Positions 22,690 through 35,352 of a stretch of 64,000 bases of DNA are shown piece after piece; the stretch's first letter is position 1, and each line of letters opens with the position of its first letter. The stretch is from Epiperipatus broadwayi (Eukaryota; Onychophora; Udeonychophora; Euonychophora; Peripatidae): the NCBI GenBank assembly GCA_028023455.1, contig JAQFVV010006645.1:248001-312000 (forward strand), in the 5' to 3' direction. Made by a program: the position numbers and the translations under genes. The notes under the pieces were generated by a model. The model did no database searches. It saw nothing but the letters and a program-made list of their open reading frames with translations, and was not told where the DNA came from.

Positions 22690-24900
22690 TTAAATGTTGG
22701 TCTCTCAATCTATTTTATTAATGCATAAGATATATATTGTGTTGTTTATTAAAATAAAGTAGCTTGGGCAAGGCTCCTACCCCAACATATGACCAGTTGA
22801 CCAACTTTAGGGACAGTACTGATCAGTGTTAAATGCTATTAATAAAAAAATTTAAATGTCAATCATTCTACAAAATGTGCCTTTACATAAGCTTAATATA
22901 TCTAATTAAACAGCTTCACAAACTATCTGCCAGAGTGCATTACCCCTAAATCTCATACTGTTATCAAAGTTTATGTGATAAAGATCAATTTACTTTTAAC
23001 ATTAACTGCAGAGTACAGTGTATATTCGAAAGTTCACTGCTATTTAAGCAAATGTAATACATGACATTTTGCTCAAACAGTAACACAAAAATAGCTATTT
23101 CATTTTTTCTTCAAAGCAACCATACAAGAAACAAGAGAAACACATAATGGCTCATTTTATTATTAAATATTACATATTGTTTTCAATAACTAATGTTTAA
23201 TGAGAAAGTGCAATTTAAAATAATTCAAACTATCAATGTTTAATTATCATTAAACATTTTTTAAAAGTAAATAAGATTAAAATATTAATGAAAGGTACAG
23301 AATTGAAATTTCTGTCTAAATAGCTTTATCAGCTATATATTAATTCTCCTTTTTTAGTATTATAATTATATATAAATACTTAAAGCCTGTTTAAGTATTT
23401 ACTGTGTGCACTCAATAAAATATAATTACAAATCTATTATAATTATAATAAAAGCTTCTATAGATAAAATTGTTTGAAATAAAAAGCAATGTAAATATTA
23501 TTTAATTAAATATAACTTACCATGTTGGATTTAATCATTACATATTGCTTAAATATGATAAATATTTATGTCAATTGATTATTGTCAGATGGTTTTTAAA
23601 CTGAAAGAGAGAGTATTATTTGTCTGACATTACTGTATTTAATGTTACTGTCTCACATATGCTTAAACATCAACTGCATTTCACTCAGAGAGATCATACT
23701 TCTCAAATGGAGTAAAAGATTAAAGTCTCAGTTAAATGATTGATAAAATAACTATATTTTTTCAAAATATAAACAGCTGTAAGATTCACATTTAATATGT
23801 TATATTTAAAGATATATTTAACTTATTATAAATTATTTTTGTTTTTATTGTTTTGCAATATTTTGGGGAGACACATACATATACATGCATTTAGTTTCTT
23901 AGGGACTATTTTTTATTACTTTTATTTGACACATTATTGTTGTGACAGTTTTGTTTGGAAGCCAAATGTAAAATTTTAAGGACAGTGAGAAATACATGTA
24001 GACAACTTTTCTTGTCGCACTTGCATCATTTATGTTGGGTAAAATATGAAATCAAGCCCTATTCATTGCACTTTGTACTGACACTACAAATATTCTTTGG
24101 ACATGAAATTTTAGTAATATTAAATTAAAATTTAAATACATATTATCACTATTTACCTTGTTATGGATTTTGTTTTGCAATATTTTTTGGATATGTGCCT
24201 TTATTTCCTTATGAATTATTTTTTTATATTGTTTACTTGATAAAAGAATTCTTAATAAATTTGATAATAAAAGACTCTTTTAATTTTTAAATATTTTATA
24301 TTTAACTTAGAAATTCTGTTTATTTGTTGTTTGTTTTGGATAAATTTTGTAATCAAGTTTTAATGGACTCTATCAAATAGACTTCCTTCAAATTTTACCC
24401 ATATGTTACAAATGCAATATGATAATGAAATATTACAGGACGATTCCCTTGTATGTTTACTGTAAAATTATTAGTGTTTCAAATTTTGAGTGTGTTGAGA
24501 TCAATTCAGTAAGTTTTTGGTGATGTTATTTTTTTAAAAAAAAAACAACAACCTAAAAACAAAAAGAGTTTATGATAAATTCAAATAAAAATGAAAATAA
24601 ATCTTACTTTTCTTGATTATAAAGATTGCTTTAAATGTTAATTTCTCTTGATTGTAAAAACTTTTTTTAGGTCTTCAAAAAATGAAGTTTCTTTTTTTTA
24701 AAAAAAAAAAAAAAAAACATTTTTATAAACAAAATAATATTGGAATCCATTTTTAATGCACAGGAATTTCCTTTCACATATAAATATATTAACTATATTG
24801 TTTTTATTTTTTATTTTAATTAAAATTGACATAATAAAAAAAAATACCTACCAATACTAAAAAGTTTATATATACAAAACATTTTTTGTTAACTAAATGA
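22690..24900. other. No recognised feature
   Basis: Very AT-rich sequence with long A and T runs (for example 24690-24720). I see no coding signal. Confidence 0.5.
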
Positions 24901-24978
24901 TGATTTCATATTATTATTATTTTGGGGATATTCTGTGTAGTAAAATAGTCATGTTTCAGTACAATACATGTACTTTCC

Positions 24979-25569
24979 TTAGAGCGTTCTTTTTCTCAAA
25001 TCATAGGAATGCATGGGAGATTTAAAATCATTTTTATCTTTTTCTTTCTCCTCATATTTAAATTCTATTGGTTGAGAAGTTTTAAAATTTATTTTGTCTT
25101 CCAATAACTTCTTCCAAATGTTGTTAATCTTCTTTAATTCACACCTATCATTTATGCTCATGGGCCTTTTAAAAATTTCTATAGCTTCTCTTAGCAATCT
25201 CTGGTCATATTGTTCAATTTTTGCTAGAATATTTGTTTTATCAAAATTGATATCATGATTAGTTAATTTTATATGAGAATAAATAGCTAATGAATTGCAT
25301 TTTTCTCTGACTGCCAGAATGTGTTCTTCTTTTCTAATATTTATTCTACAATTAGTCTTTCTAATATATGTATGTGAACAGACCCTACATGGAATTTCAT
25401 ATACCCCATGGCACTCCAAAGAAATTTTATCTTTAGGAAGTGGAAATATTTCATTAATTTTTTTAAAAGTAGTGTAAACTGTGTGAATATTATTATTCTT
25501 TAGAATGTTACCAATTTTATCAGTTACTCCTTTTATATATGGCAATATTGTCTTATTCTGATGTATCAA
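24979..25569 (-). pseudogene. 5'-truncated Penelope-like element, GIY-YIG endonuclease end
   Basis: An open stretch of 196 residues matches the C-terminal third of a PLE protein: LPYIKGVTDKI and TFKKINEIFP (RT-to-endonuclease linker), then CHGVYEIPCRVCSHTYIRKT, NIRKEEH and REAIEIFKRP (GIY-YIG nuclease). The GVY...TYI pair and the Arg and Glu-His residues are present. The Gly normally following YI is Arg here (YIRKT for YIGKT). The RT is absent, so this is a 5' truncation, common for PLE copies. The open frame implies fewer lesions than the other PLE relics, but without RT the copy cannot move itself. Confidence 0.8.
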
Positions 25570-25599
25570 AATCCTTTTCCTTTTTTTATTTTATTTTAT

Positions 25600-26005
25600 T
25601 AATAATGCTGTAACTAAAACCATTATCAAGAAGTATTTTATTAGTAGCAGAAATATTTTTTATATATATTATTTATAGATTTTTTTTTTCTAAAGTATCA
25701 TCTAGTGCACAGATCATGAAAAATTAGATTACATATTATGTATAACAATATATATATATATACACACACATTTTCATCATAATATTAAATAAGATTTAAT
25801 ATATATAGACGGATATTTATTTTCATATATAATATTTCTGACCCAAAATCACTTTTTTTTTAATTTTTCTATTTAAACAATTTTGTCTGAGGATTTTTTA
25901 TTGGCATATATTTTATAATCCATATACTCAAATATATATAGATATGCATTCTTCATGTATAAAATTTTTCCCATTATATATATAATATTCATAATTTTGT
26001 TATAA
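25600..26005. other. Intronic AT-rich sequence, no feature
   Basis: Contains short TA and CA microsatellite runs near 25750-25770. Nothing else recognised. Confidence 0.5.
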
Positions 26006-26009
26006 TTAC

Positions 26010-26156
26010 CTTCTATCAAATGCACTACAAAGTCTGACTTATCAAAGTCATATTTAAGCCTAAAGTGAAGTTTTCCTAAGCCTGGTTTATCAGCGCCCTC
26101 TAAGCCTTGATGAACTACTGTATCCTTTTTTTTATAAAGATCGGGTTGCAAAGTAC
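26010..26156 (-). CDS. Synaptotagmin-family exon, start of C2A domain
   Basis: This 147-base exon lies between TTTTTAG and GTAATTAT on the minus strand, with phase 1 at both ends. It encodes 48 complete residues beginning TLQPDLYKKKD and ending KLHFRLKYDFDKSDFVVHLIE. G(R/K)xxPELYK before C2A is characteristic of the synaptotagmin 3/6/9/10-type group, and LGxLxFxLxYDF...LxVxxIxA is the first strands of a synaptotagmin C2A domain. These proteins are membrane-anchored sensors for calcium-triggered vesicle fusion. The calcium-binding loops (LPAxDxxGxSDPY) would be in the next exon, which I could not find in the window and which presumably lies left of position 1. The preceding exon is probably 37250-37445. 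Confidence 0.82.
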
Positions 26157-26494
26157 CTAAAAATATTAAACAAAATTTTAAAATTATTGCAATACTACAT
26201 GCATACTTTGTGCACAAAAGAAATTGGAAAATAAGGATTGCTAACGTTATACAATTGATAAATAAGCTAAAAGTTTTAAAACAGAATAACTAAATAAAAT
26301 TTTGTTTTTTCAAATAATCTTATTTTCAAACAAATTATATCAGAAATGTAAAAGATATAATTTTATATTAACATTTTACTGAGAGATTTGTCCACATCAA
26401 AACTAAACAACAGAAATAATAATCAAATGAGTTTTTTTCTTTTCCATTTTTTAATATGCATTCATAAAATACTTTGTGGGAATCAAACATCTCT

Positions 26495-26580
26495 TTATTA
26501 TAAACCTTAAATAATCTCCATTTGTTTTAATTCCTTAGTTTCTCATTTTACAATTTTTTTTCTAAAATTGTTATAAAATT
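26495..26580 (-). repeat. Possible short RTE LINE fragment
   Basis: TTAAATAATCTCCATTTG and the following AATTCCTTAGTTTCTCATTTTA resemble the RTE segment just after motif C (compare 15190-15240). It is about 80 bases and heavily decayed. Chance similarity in AT-rich DNA cannot be excluded. Confidence 0.3.
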
Positions 26581-26692
26581 CATTACATGTCTCCATATTC
26601 TAGTTATTAATAAATAAATATTATATATAATTAATTGAAATGATTCAATTGTTATGTGCCTCAATAAATTATACATATTTTCATATGTCAAA

Positions 26693-26764
26693 TGTGTTGA
26701 CCGGGAAGCAAACCCGGGCCAGCTGCTTGGAAGGCAGCTATATTCACTGCTAAGCCACCAACAC
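26693..26764 (-). tRNA. tRNA-Gly(UCC)-like sequence, probably a SINE head
   Basis: The minus strand folds as a 72-base tRNA: acceptor GTGTTGG/TCAACAC (one G-U), anticodon arm GCTGC-CTTCCAA-GCAGC with anticodon TCC, and T arm CCGGG-TTTGCTT-CCCGG. The T loop departs from the invariant TTCRA, and that same TTTGCTT appears in the copy at 42.8 kb (the 36.3 kb copy has TTTACTT). A tRNA-derived SINE is therefore more likely than a functional tRNA gene. Confidence 0.6.
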
Positions 26765-26809
26765 TTATTAAAGAAGATATATGCACATATAATAAAGATA
26801 AAATTCATA

Positions 26810-27440
26810 TATTAAATTACATTCAAATTTATAGTCCGTATTAATTTTAACTTATTCCATATAAATAAAGCTTCTGAAATACGTTTACCGTATAAATTAA
26901 TTTATCCCATTATATTAAATATCAGACATATACTTTCTCTGATAAAACTTTTTAGATGCATGGTCAGTGTAGAATTACACCAAATCACAATTTTTTATTT
27001 TTTCACTTTGAAGATAAGGAGTGTTAACTTAAATTCCATATAAAGTTTATTTTATGAATTATGATATTAAAAATTATATAAAATTTTATAGTTGTTTTTA
27101 TAATACTGCTATTGTATTTTTTGTTTAAAACATATCTGGACCTTTGGTTCAATTGTTTTTATTGTATTTTCTTTCTTTTAATTCATGTAAATTCATTAAT
27201 ACTTTTTAAATAAGTATTTGAGCCCATAATAATTTTTATTTGAACAAATAGTATAAATTAGTAATGCTTTTTTTAACTTTGAGTACAAAAGAATATATTT
27301 TTAAGACAGATGTTGAGCTTGCATAAAACTTGCATGTAATATTTGTATGTTGGACTATTTGCATTATCTAGAATTAATTGTTAAATGTCTTTAGAACAAT
27401 TCAAATGTTAGTAAACTTTTCAAACATATTTATCTGTCAC
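26810..27440. other. No recognised feature
   Basis: AT-rich intronic sequence with no motif seen. Confidence 0.5.
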
Positions 27441-27462
27441 TAATACCATATAGATACAATCT

Positions 27463-27505
27463 CTGGCTCTGAAGAAGACTGCAGGTCAGTCCAAATGTAG
27501 GTGTA
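27463..27505 (+). ncRNA. Hammerhead-like motif, PLE terminal type
   Basis: CTGAAGA, an extra A, perfect helix II GACTG/CAGTC with loop CAGGT, then CAA where GAA is expected, ATGT and A. Downstream AGTTTTGCTAAAAAGTGTTT matches the flank of the motif at 53.45 kb, placing both in one family. The altered GAA makes activity unlikely. Confidence 0.5.
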
Positions 27506-27544
27506 TATATATATGTACAAATAAAGAGTTTTGCTAAAAAGTGT

Positions 27545-29050
27545 TTGAAGTGGTTTGGATAAATTGTATTTATAGAATATTAATACCATATAGGATGGCA
27601 TATAACACAATGTTTGAAGTAGTATTATTTTCTTCTCTTCTTTAAACTGTAACTGGCCTGATAAGTAACAGAACTTGCATAAAATTAATCCTAGGTTATT
27701 TATATTTGCTTTAACTAAATTATTTTGTCAAATGCTACAGTCAGTAGAAAAGTAATATACGTATCTATAAGAGTTCTCCCAATTTATGCTTTTTCTAAAT
27801 GAAAAAATAAGTAATTTTCAAACAATAAATTACCACACTAAGCTGATTTTGGGGATTATTTACTATTGTCTCATAAGCAGTTGCTTTATTTTTTTCTTCT
27901 CCATCTAATATTTCTTATCGTTTTTAATCAAACATATTGATTGATACATGCATGGTCTGCTACTTTAAATATATTTGTTTACTTTAATCATTATTTTGTC
28001 TTAATAATTTTTCAATAGAGTAGCTGATTTCACCAATGTATACCCTCTGACATTCACGTTGTATTTTATAAATGCACCTTTATTTTTCAACAATTGCAAT
28101 TAGATTTTGTAGAGGTTAAGATTTTTTTGTAAGATATTGTTGTTTTTAAAAGCTGTTCTGAAAAATAAAAATTATATTTATAAAATACTAGATGAATATG
28201 GAAAGATGTAAATTAGTAAAATCAGCCAACCCATTGAAAAATTATTTCCAAAATAATGATTGAAGAAGAAAAGTAGATGTATCTAAAATAATTGAGTATG
28301 CATCTTCTAATGAATATATGCTTGATTTGGAAAAAAGAAAAATATTGGATAGAAAGAAAAAAATACAATTAAAAAAAATTTTAACTGCTCACATGACAAT
28401 AGTAAATAGGTTTATAAATCAATCTATGCTTGGAAATAACTTATTAATGTTGTTCTAAAATGACTAACAAATTAGTATATCAAATTTTTGAAAATCTTTG
28501 CTTTTGACAGAATCATCTAGTTGTGTTTAGAGCCCCTTATATTCAATAATTCATGTATCTAAATATCTTGGTTTCACTTCATATGTTAGTGCAGTCAGTA
28601 GTCAGTACAACAACACCTAGAAAACAAGAGTAATACTAATTGGCAGTTTACATTATGTATTAATCTGTGTATAATACTAGCAGTTGACTATATTTGAAAA
28701 TTTTAAATAAAGTTGGGAATTTTTCTAAAGACATTTAACAATTAATTCTAGATGATGGAAATAATCCAACATTCAATTACAAATAAAATATTACCATCAC
28801 AAATTTTCGGACAAACATCATGTATAATGAAAGACCATACATTCTGTTTTTTTAATTTACTTTTACTATGGTCAATAAACAAATTAGTATATATGCAAAA
28901 GCTAAAAAAAAGATGGAAAACAAATACTATTTTATTACTTTTTTCATTGGTATGTTTTAAAATATAAAATAGCATTAATAAACAAGACTAATAGAAATAA
29001 AATTTCAGAGCACCCACATATATATTATTTCACTATATGGGTATATAAGA
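27545..29050. other. No recognised feature
   Basis: AT-rich intronic sequence. Short frames only. Confidence 0.5.
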
Positions 29051-29051
29051 G

Positions 29052-29163
29052 GAAATATCTGTTATAATTTCATATTGCAAAAATAACTGTCAGATATTAA
29101 TAGACAGTAATCAATTAATATCTGACCGTGATTTTTCTAATATGAAAATATAACAGATATTTC
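29052..29163. repeat. 112 bp palindrome
   Basis: GAAATATCTGTTATAATTTC at the left is mirrored by AAAATATAACAGATATTTC at the right. The inner arms CTGTCAGATATTAAT and ATTAATATCTGACCGTG are separated by about 12 bases. It is MITE-like in size. No hammerhead core was seen. Confidence 0.75.
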
Positions 29164-29169
29164 TACATA

Positions 29170-31930
29170 TTAAAATATTTCGGCAATAACATCTCTTAAA
29201 AATTAGTAATTTATATATATAATAAACTCAAAATTCATCACCTACTAAGAATAACTTTTATGCATTTATATTTTTAAAATGTTATATATTTATTTTACTG
29301 AGTTACCTCAATAAACAATTTTGACAAACAAAATATTTTATTTCTTATAATTTTATCTTTCAAATGAATTTATTTTTTATAAATTTAAAAAAACACAATA
29401 TTCTAAATATTTTTTAAAGTTAATTACTCATATTATTATGGCAATATATGCATGTTTTAAATTATTTAGATTTTGTAAATGAATGATGTTGTTTTATCAA
29501 ATGATGCCTCCAGGTCTCAATAATTTGATATGAGCTGCCTGAGAAAAAAATAAATAAAACTAAATACAAATGATAGATTGAATAGGAGCTGTTATTATTG
29601 TAGGTTTATAAATAGATGTTTATCAGGTTAGATAAATAATTATTTCATATTTATTATTGAAAAAAATATTTTAAATTTAATTTAAAATTATATAAATTTA
29701 ATGATGTGGAATTCATTTTGAAAAATTCATTCTATATGATATTGTTTGTAACAGTGTTTTCATTATTAAGTTTTCCTTTGACATCTATTTTTCATTTCAA
29801 TTTTAAAAAATCATCTTGTGTAAAACTTCTCATGAGAAAAGCAGACTTCTGCTACTTTAATAAGCAATAAGATTAGCATGTATATTTCAGTTTAGTAAAT
29901 AACATTCACATCTATTCCTCTACTTCATGCAACAAGTGTTAATTTTAATTAATTAAATCAATTTTTGATTTATCACACAATAAAAAATGTTTTTCTATTT
30001 CAAATTACTTTCATGATAGGAAGCAGAAACAACTCATAGTAGCCAAATCTTGCTACTTTTAAATTTCTTTGGCTTAAAATATTTATTTAAGATATAAATA
30101 ATATTAACATTAATATTCCAGTATTTTTCATGGATAGTAGATTTAAAATAGATAAATTTCTTTACTCAACTTTAAAAAAATTAATTATTTAATATTTAAG
30201 AGAGTAAAAAAATGTTCAATTTCAAACCATGAAACACTAATTAAATAAAGTTTTGAACTAACATTTAATACAACAATATTTTTCAGCTTCAAATTATCTT
30301 CATGCTCATACCTTCCAATGGTGACAATTCATAAAAGTCTAAGAGTGCTACTTCTTGAATTTCTTTGATTTTAAATATTTTCACATTTTTCATAACATGC
30401 CTACAGTTGCTATTTCAAAGTGTATACTTAAAGGTTGACAGAGAAACTCTTATAAAATAGAATATAAATAATGAGTTAAGAAAGGTAAATAACTACAAAA
30501 ATCATAGTCAAATTATTAATATAAATAAAAACACAAAGAATAAAATAAAATGTAAAATTTAATTTGAATTAGATGTTTTAATACTAAAAGAAAATATAAT
30601 TATAAGCTTAAAAAATATTTTATTAAATATGTTTCTTCAATATCTTAGACTTGAATATTTAATAGAACATTATACAAACTCCAGAACACACAGAAAAATA
30701 TGGGCAGATGTTAGCATTAATAAAAATTGGTGAAAGAACAAATAAGTTATCACTAACATCACCAAAAAGTTAAATTGTAGAATTAGAGCTGAATTGGCAA
30801 TGAGGTTGAAGAGATGGTAATAAATTGACAATTGAAGTTTTAAACTATATATCAAGAGATTGTGAAAAATCTATCAAGAAACTATATTTGAAATAAATAG
30901 ATGTTATAAGAAAGTTATGTATCAGAGAACTTGGATTAAACTTGGGAATCTGACAGCGAATAATAACGATAAATATGATGATAATAGTATCATGATAAAT
31001 ATTTTTTAATCTTATAAAAAAAATTGGGCTAAAATTATTTTGGAGATATTTATGTATTAGTTGAAATGCGGTAAAATATGGAAATTATTCCTTTATTTTT
31101 ACGTAATAAATAATACTGCACATTTGCAAGATTAAGAAGTTTAAACTTGCCTAAAAATATATATATATATTTTCAGTAATTTTATTAGTAAATTTATTGC
31201 TTAATATTATACCGTTATTTTTAGAACATACGATGAGTGATTTGAAAGTCTTAAATGATGAAATATTGATCGGTCTTGATTTTTGTTTTTATGTCAAATC
31301 CGTGATTAATAAAGTAAATCCTAGGTTATTTTTTATCATTATCACCTAAAGCAATGATTTTTTCTTTCCAAAAGTAATTTTTTTTTTTTATCTTTTCAAT
31401 ATTTACGTAAAAGACAATTCAATGTTTAGTCGCTTCCTTTCATTTTATGAATTATGAGAAACATCAATTATGTCATTTACATTTTTGATATCAATTTAAT
31501 TTTTATATACCTTTTTTTTTTTTAAATCTAACATTACTACTCTTTAATATACATTTTAGAACACCACATACGATAATTATTTTCATTTATTACTTCAAAC
31601 AAATACCCGGTGCTAAAAAAATTGTCGTCATTATTAATTAAATTACTACATTACAATCAGTTCTGCAATTATTCATTTATTTGTTAAAAACTTTTCAAAC
31701 GCTACATCTTAAAAAAAAGGAACATATTAATTTATATATGCATTGCATACATTACGATATATTTCAGCGTGTGTGTATGTGTGGGTTTTTTTATTATTAT
31801 TATATTAACAAAATAAGTGCAAAAATGAATATGTTATTAAGTATTTGACTTTTTTTGGAGACTTAAAGAAACTAAGAAAGATAATAGTCAAAATAAGAGA
31901 CACAGATGACATAACCCTATTCTCTTAAGT
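29170..31930. other. No recognised feature
   Basis: Very AT-rich intronic sequence. No coding, RNA or repeat signal that I can support. Confidence 0.5.
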
Positions 31931-32035
31931 TTGTAACTTATAAACAATGAGGATTGCCAATTCCTCAACAAGCTTTGTGATAAATGTTTAGCCAGAGCCA
32001 GCATTTAAAATATCTCTGTCAGGAACCCCCCCCCC

Positions 32036-32082
32036 CAAACCTTTGACCATGGTTTCATGCTTTGGCCCTCCTCAGAGAGATC
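32036..32082 (-). ncRNA. Hammerhead ribozyme motif, left arm
   Basis: Minus strand copy of the motif at 32104-32149: CTCT, CTGAGGA, helix II GGGCC..GCAT, GAA, self-complementary ACCATGGT, C, AAAGG. All core positions (CUGANGA, GAA, A-U, C17) fit. Helix II ends in a G-T instead of the G-C of the other arm. Confidence 0.65.
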
Positions 32083-32103
32083 TAGTGTCTGAACCTACCC
32101 TGG

Positions 32104-32149
32104 CACCTCTCTGAGGAGGGCCAAAGCACGAAACCATGGTCAAAGGTTT
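32104..32149 (+). ncRNA. Hammerhead ribozyme motif, right arm
   Basis: Order along the strand: helix I strand CACCTCT; core CTGAGGA at 32111-32117; helix II GGGC/GCAC closing CAAA-type loop with one mismatch; GAA at 32130-32132; helix III ACCATGGT at 32133-32140; cleavage base C at 32141; helix I return AAAGGTTT. CACCTCT and AAAGGTTT pair apart from one C-A mismatch. The eight-base palindromic helix III leaves no proper loop, which fits minimal PLE hammerheads thought to act as dimers. Confidence 0.7.
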
Positions 32150-32249
32150 GGGGAGGTTCCTGACAGAGATATTTTAAATGCTGGCTCTGGCTAAGCATTT
32201 ATCACAAAGCTTGTTGAGGAATTGGCAATCCTCATTGTTTATAAGAAAA

Positions 32250-35020
32250 ATATTTTTTTAATATCCATTTCATATATAAAATCATTGCACCTATCACTCC
32301 TATGTGATTATTCATATGTTAAAGATCATGAAAAATGTAATGGTTTATATCTCCGAGTTAAAGACCATAAAACATTATCATATATCTTTTGAGTTTCCTG
32401 ATACTTTTTAACTGAGATTAAGTTTTTGAAGACAAAATGAACTGTATATGAATAAATATTCTCTTTTATATTTAAAATATTGATAAAAATAAATTACAGC
32501 CCTATATTCCAGAAATTATATATCCCAGAAATTGTAAAGTCATCAATCAATTGGCAAGTAAAAGCAGAGTGTGTTAAGAATCCTCTAATAAAAGATTTAC
32601 GTTGCCATTTAATAATAACATTTACTTAGATATCTACAAATGTAGATCATTTTCAAATGCAGGAATTTAGCATTAGTTAGAAAAAATTGTCTAATGTTAA
32701 TAAGATGTTCAGACTTTGTAATGTTAGAAGAAAAGAGAAATGGCATGTACTATATTGTAGAGATAGATCATATATAAAATAGAATCCCAAAGTTATTTAT
32801 TCAATTTGATAAAAATATATTAAAAGCAGATAATTCAGATTTAGGCCTCAACAGTTTCTCATATATAGAATAGTTTTATTAAGATATAGAGAATAATTTT
32901 ATTTAGCCAAATTATGTTTTAAAATTTATTATATGAAATTTTAATTCTAGAATTAGAAAATGAATTAAAGAATGATAAGTTGTGGTAAACTTGAATAGGA
33001 AAGATAAAAGAGCATTTATACAAGTGGATTTTGCAGAGAAATAAGATATTTATATTATGAATTCTTTTTGTAAAAATAATCTAATGCAGAAATGGATATA
33101 AAAGTATCAAAATAAAAATAAGCACAGCTGGATAATAACAATAAGATATCTATTTAACATTTTTTATTAATATTGTTGTTTATTGTCGATGAATAACACC
33201 GCACTTTCACCTAGCTGTTTTTATTACTTAACATTATTCAAGATTTAAGCCTGATTTAAACATAAGATTTTGAACTTGAACTAACTTATAGTTAGCTATA
33301 CAGATTTAATATTAGACCAAAACTATATATGTTAACTCATAACCTAATGTGAAATATACATAATTATAAGAGCAAGTTAACTTGGGTTTAAAATTTTCAG
33401 GTGATTTAAATATTTTATTATTGTTTTACTAATTATTAGATTATTAATAGACATAAGCAAAGAAAGTCATTAGATGCATTGTTTGGTATATGTTCCTTTG
33501 TGAAAGTGTCAAAGTATCTATACTAAGCACAAAAGTATACCAATCAAATTATACTAGTTAGTGGCCTAGATCTATAATTTTTAATGATACAAAAAATTAT
33601 TTTGAATTCAAAATCTTAAATGTATTAAATCATATTATTAGCTTGAATTGTTTAAAGAAGGAAAAGGGGTTGAATATTGGAAATATGAATAATAGTGAGA
33701 GAATTTAGATATGACAGTTGGGTAATCAGAATGTAGTGATTAATCAAGATTATAAGAGATGGCACTGAAGTAAATTGAATAATTTACTGCTCTAAGTTAC
33801 TAATGATTTTTTTTAAAAAAAGGTTGGACTTTTTCTTTTTTATAAAATCAATATGTATTTTAACTTTTTAAAAATCAATGCCATCTAACAATGTTATAAA
33901 TATTCAGAAAACATTCAAACACTGTATAAAAAAAACATTTAATTCACTGCTATATAATATTAATGTATGTTTTAATATATAATGCTTATTAAATTACTAT
34001 AATTTAATATACAAGTTTCAAGTTTCTTGAATTAATACATTTGACAATATCCACTTTAGATGAATAGATTAATGATTATTAAGAATTTCCATTTAATATG
34101 CTAGAGATTATCATATCACTTTAATATATCTTTAATATATCTATTTTTTGTACAACTATATTGAACCATTAATCCAATTCATTCATCTTTTTCCATATGT
34201 GGCATTTTAGAAATACAATAAACCCATAATATATATTGTATCAATATAGATTTCTTCAACTTTAGGCTATCCAAAAAAAAAAATGTAAATAAATAAAAAC
34301 TATAAATAAAAATTAAAACATTAACTTCATAAGTTTAATAACTTTTACAATATGGAAACAATCATTTTTTATCTCAAAGTATCTTACACAATCATATTTA
34401 CTAATAATGTTTATAAAGCATAAAACATTTTAGGATTCATCTTTTTTTATTCTTTTCAAATTTGCATGTGATACAATATTATAAAGGTAAACCTAAAAGT
34501 TTTTTTGGAATTTAAGAAAATTAAAGTATTTTATCCAAATGATAAAATAAAAGTAGAAATTTATTGTAAAAGACAAAAAGAATTATAAAACATTCTTGAA
34601 TTGTGCCAGAAAATTTCATGTTTGAAAAATTTTAAATGGATAACAGAAAAGATAAATAACTGTATAGATTCCAAAGTCAATATGAACTTAAAAACATTAA
34701 AACCATTAGAGAAACCATAATCTCTGATAATGAGACTATTATAGCATTTATATAGGGGCAAAAAGTTATTGAAAACAAAATATATTATCCAGAGTGTATT
34801 TAGTTGTGATAAAAATATATGGAACAGTAAATTGTTTTATAACTTATTTTTGAATGAATGTGGATAAATGAATATACACAGTAAATATGCTTTCTCAATT
34901 TATTACTAATAATTCCATTTTTTAATTTTGTTTATACTATAATATTAATTTATAAATGCATATTATACTATATCTAAAACATATTAACAATTTATTCTAT
35001 TAGATTTAAACTTTATTTAG
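32250..35020. other. No recognised feature
   Basis: AT-rich intronic sequence. Nothing supportable seen. Confidence 0.5.
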
Positions 35021-35079
35021 AAGTACAAATAAGTTGTTGATAATAATCCACAAATAGACAATACAAGTCAGTAATTGCA

Positions 35080-35125
35080 CAATGTTTCAAATAGTAGTAT
35101 TTCCCACTCTTCTTCAGTAGTTGGC
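35080..35125 (-). ncRNA. Hammerhead-like motif, left arm
   Basis: Minus strand CTGAAGA, helix II with AGTGG and CTACT, then GAAAC. The base after the putative helix III is G, not the A/C/U needed for cleavage, and helix I is not convincing. I keep it as a related but degenerate motif. Confidence 0.35.
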
Positions 35126-35218
35126 GTGACTAGTGATAATATTAGCTATAAGATTCAAACGTACACCTTTATATTCTTGAATATTGAATTTTAAAGCAAT
35201 GCTCTAATCAACTGACAG

Positions 35219-35292
35219 TTTGGCTCAGTTGGTTAGAGTGTTGCCTTAAAATTCAATATTCAAGAATTTAATGAAATAAGTTTGAACCCTAG
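35219..35292 (+). repeat. tRNA-related segment with A and B boxes
   Basis: TGGCTCAGTTGG at 35221-35232 matches the pol III A box, continuing GTTAGAGTGTTGCC as in a tRNA D arm. AGTTTGAACCC at 35279-35289 resembles the B box. Spacing of about 50 bases fits a tRNA-derived internal promoter. The anticodon half is not tRNA-like, so this is a SINE-type head, not a tRNA gene. Confidence 0.6.
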
Positions 35293-35311
35293 GCTATTAT
35301 TGTCATTGGTT

Positions 35312-35352
35312 ACAACTGAAGAAAAGTGGAGACTAATACTACTTGAAATGTG
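35312..35352 (+). ncRNA. Hammerhead-like motif, right arm
   Basis: CTGAAGA at 35316-35322, helix II AAGTGG/CTACTT (six pairs, one wobble) around an AGACTAATA loop, GAA at 35344, then ATGT followed by G. Helix II is convincing. The cleavage base is not permissive and helix I is poor. Confidence 0.4.

Larger units (their letters stand above)
31937..32245. repeat. 309 bp near-perfect palindrome with paired hammerhead motifs
   Basis: Arms 31937-32080 and 32106-32245 are reverse complements with only a few mismatches and a C-run length difference. The unpaired centre is about 25 bases (GATCTAGTGTCTGAACCTAC region). It is distinctly less AT-rich than its surroundings. The arm unit contains a complete hammerhead core, so it looks like two PLE-terminus or retrozyme-type units placed head to head. 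Confidence 0.92.

Noticed and set aside
31236-31340. Plus-strand stretch with LNDEILIGLDF, resembling a retroviral-type protease edge (LLGLDF)
   Set aside because: Only about 10 residues fit, no catalytic DTG or flap is present, and flanks show no retroelement.
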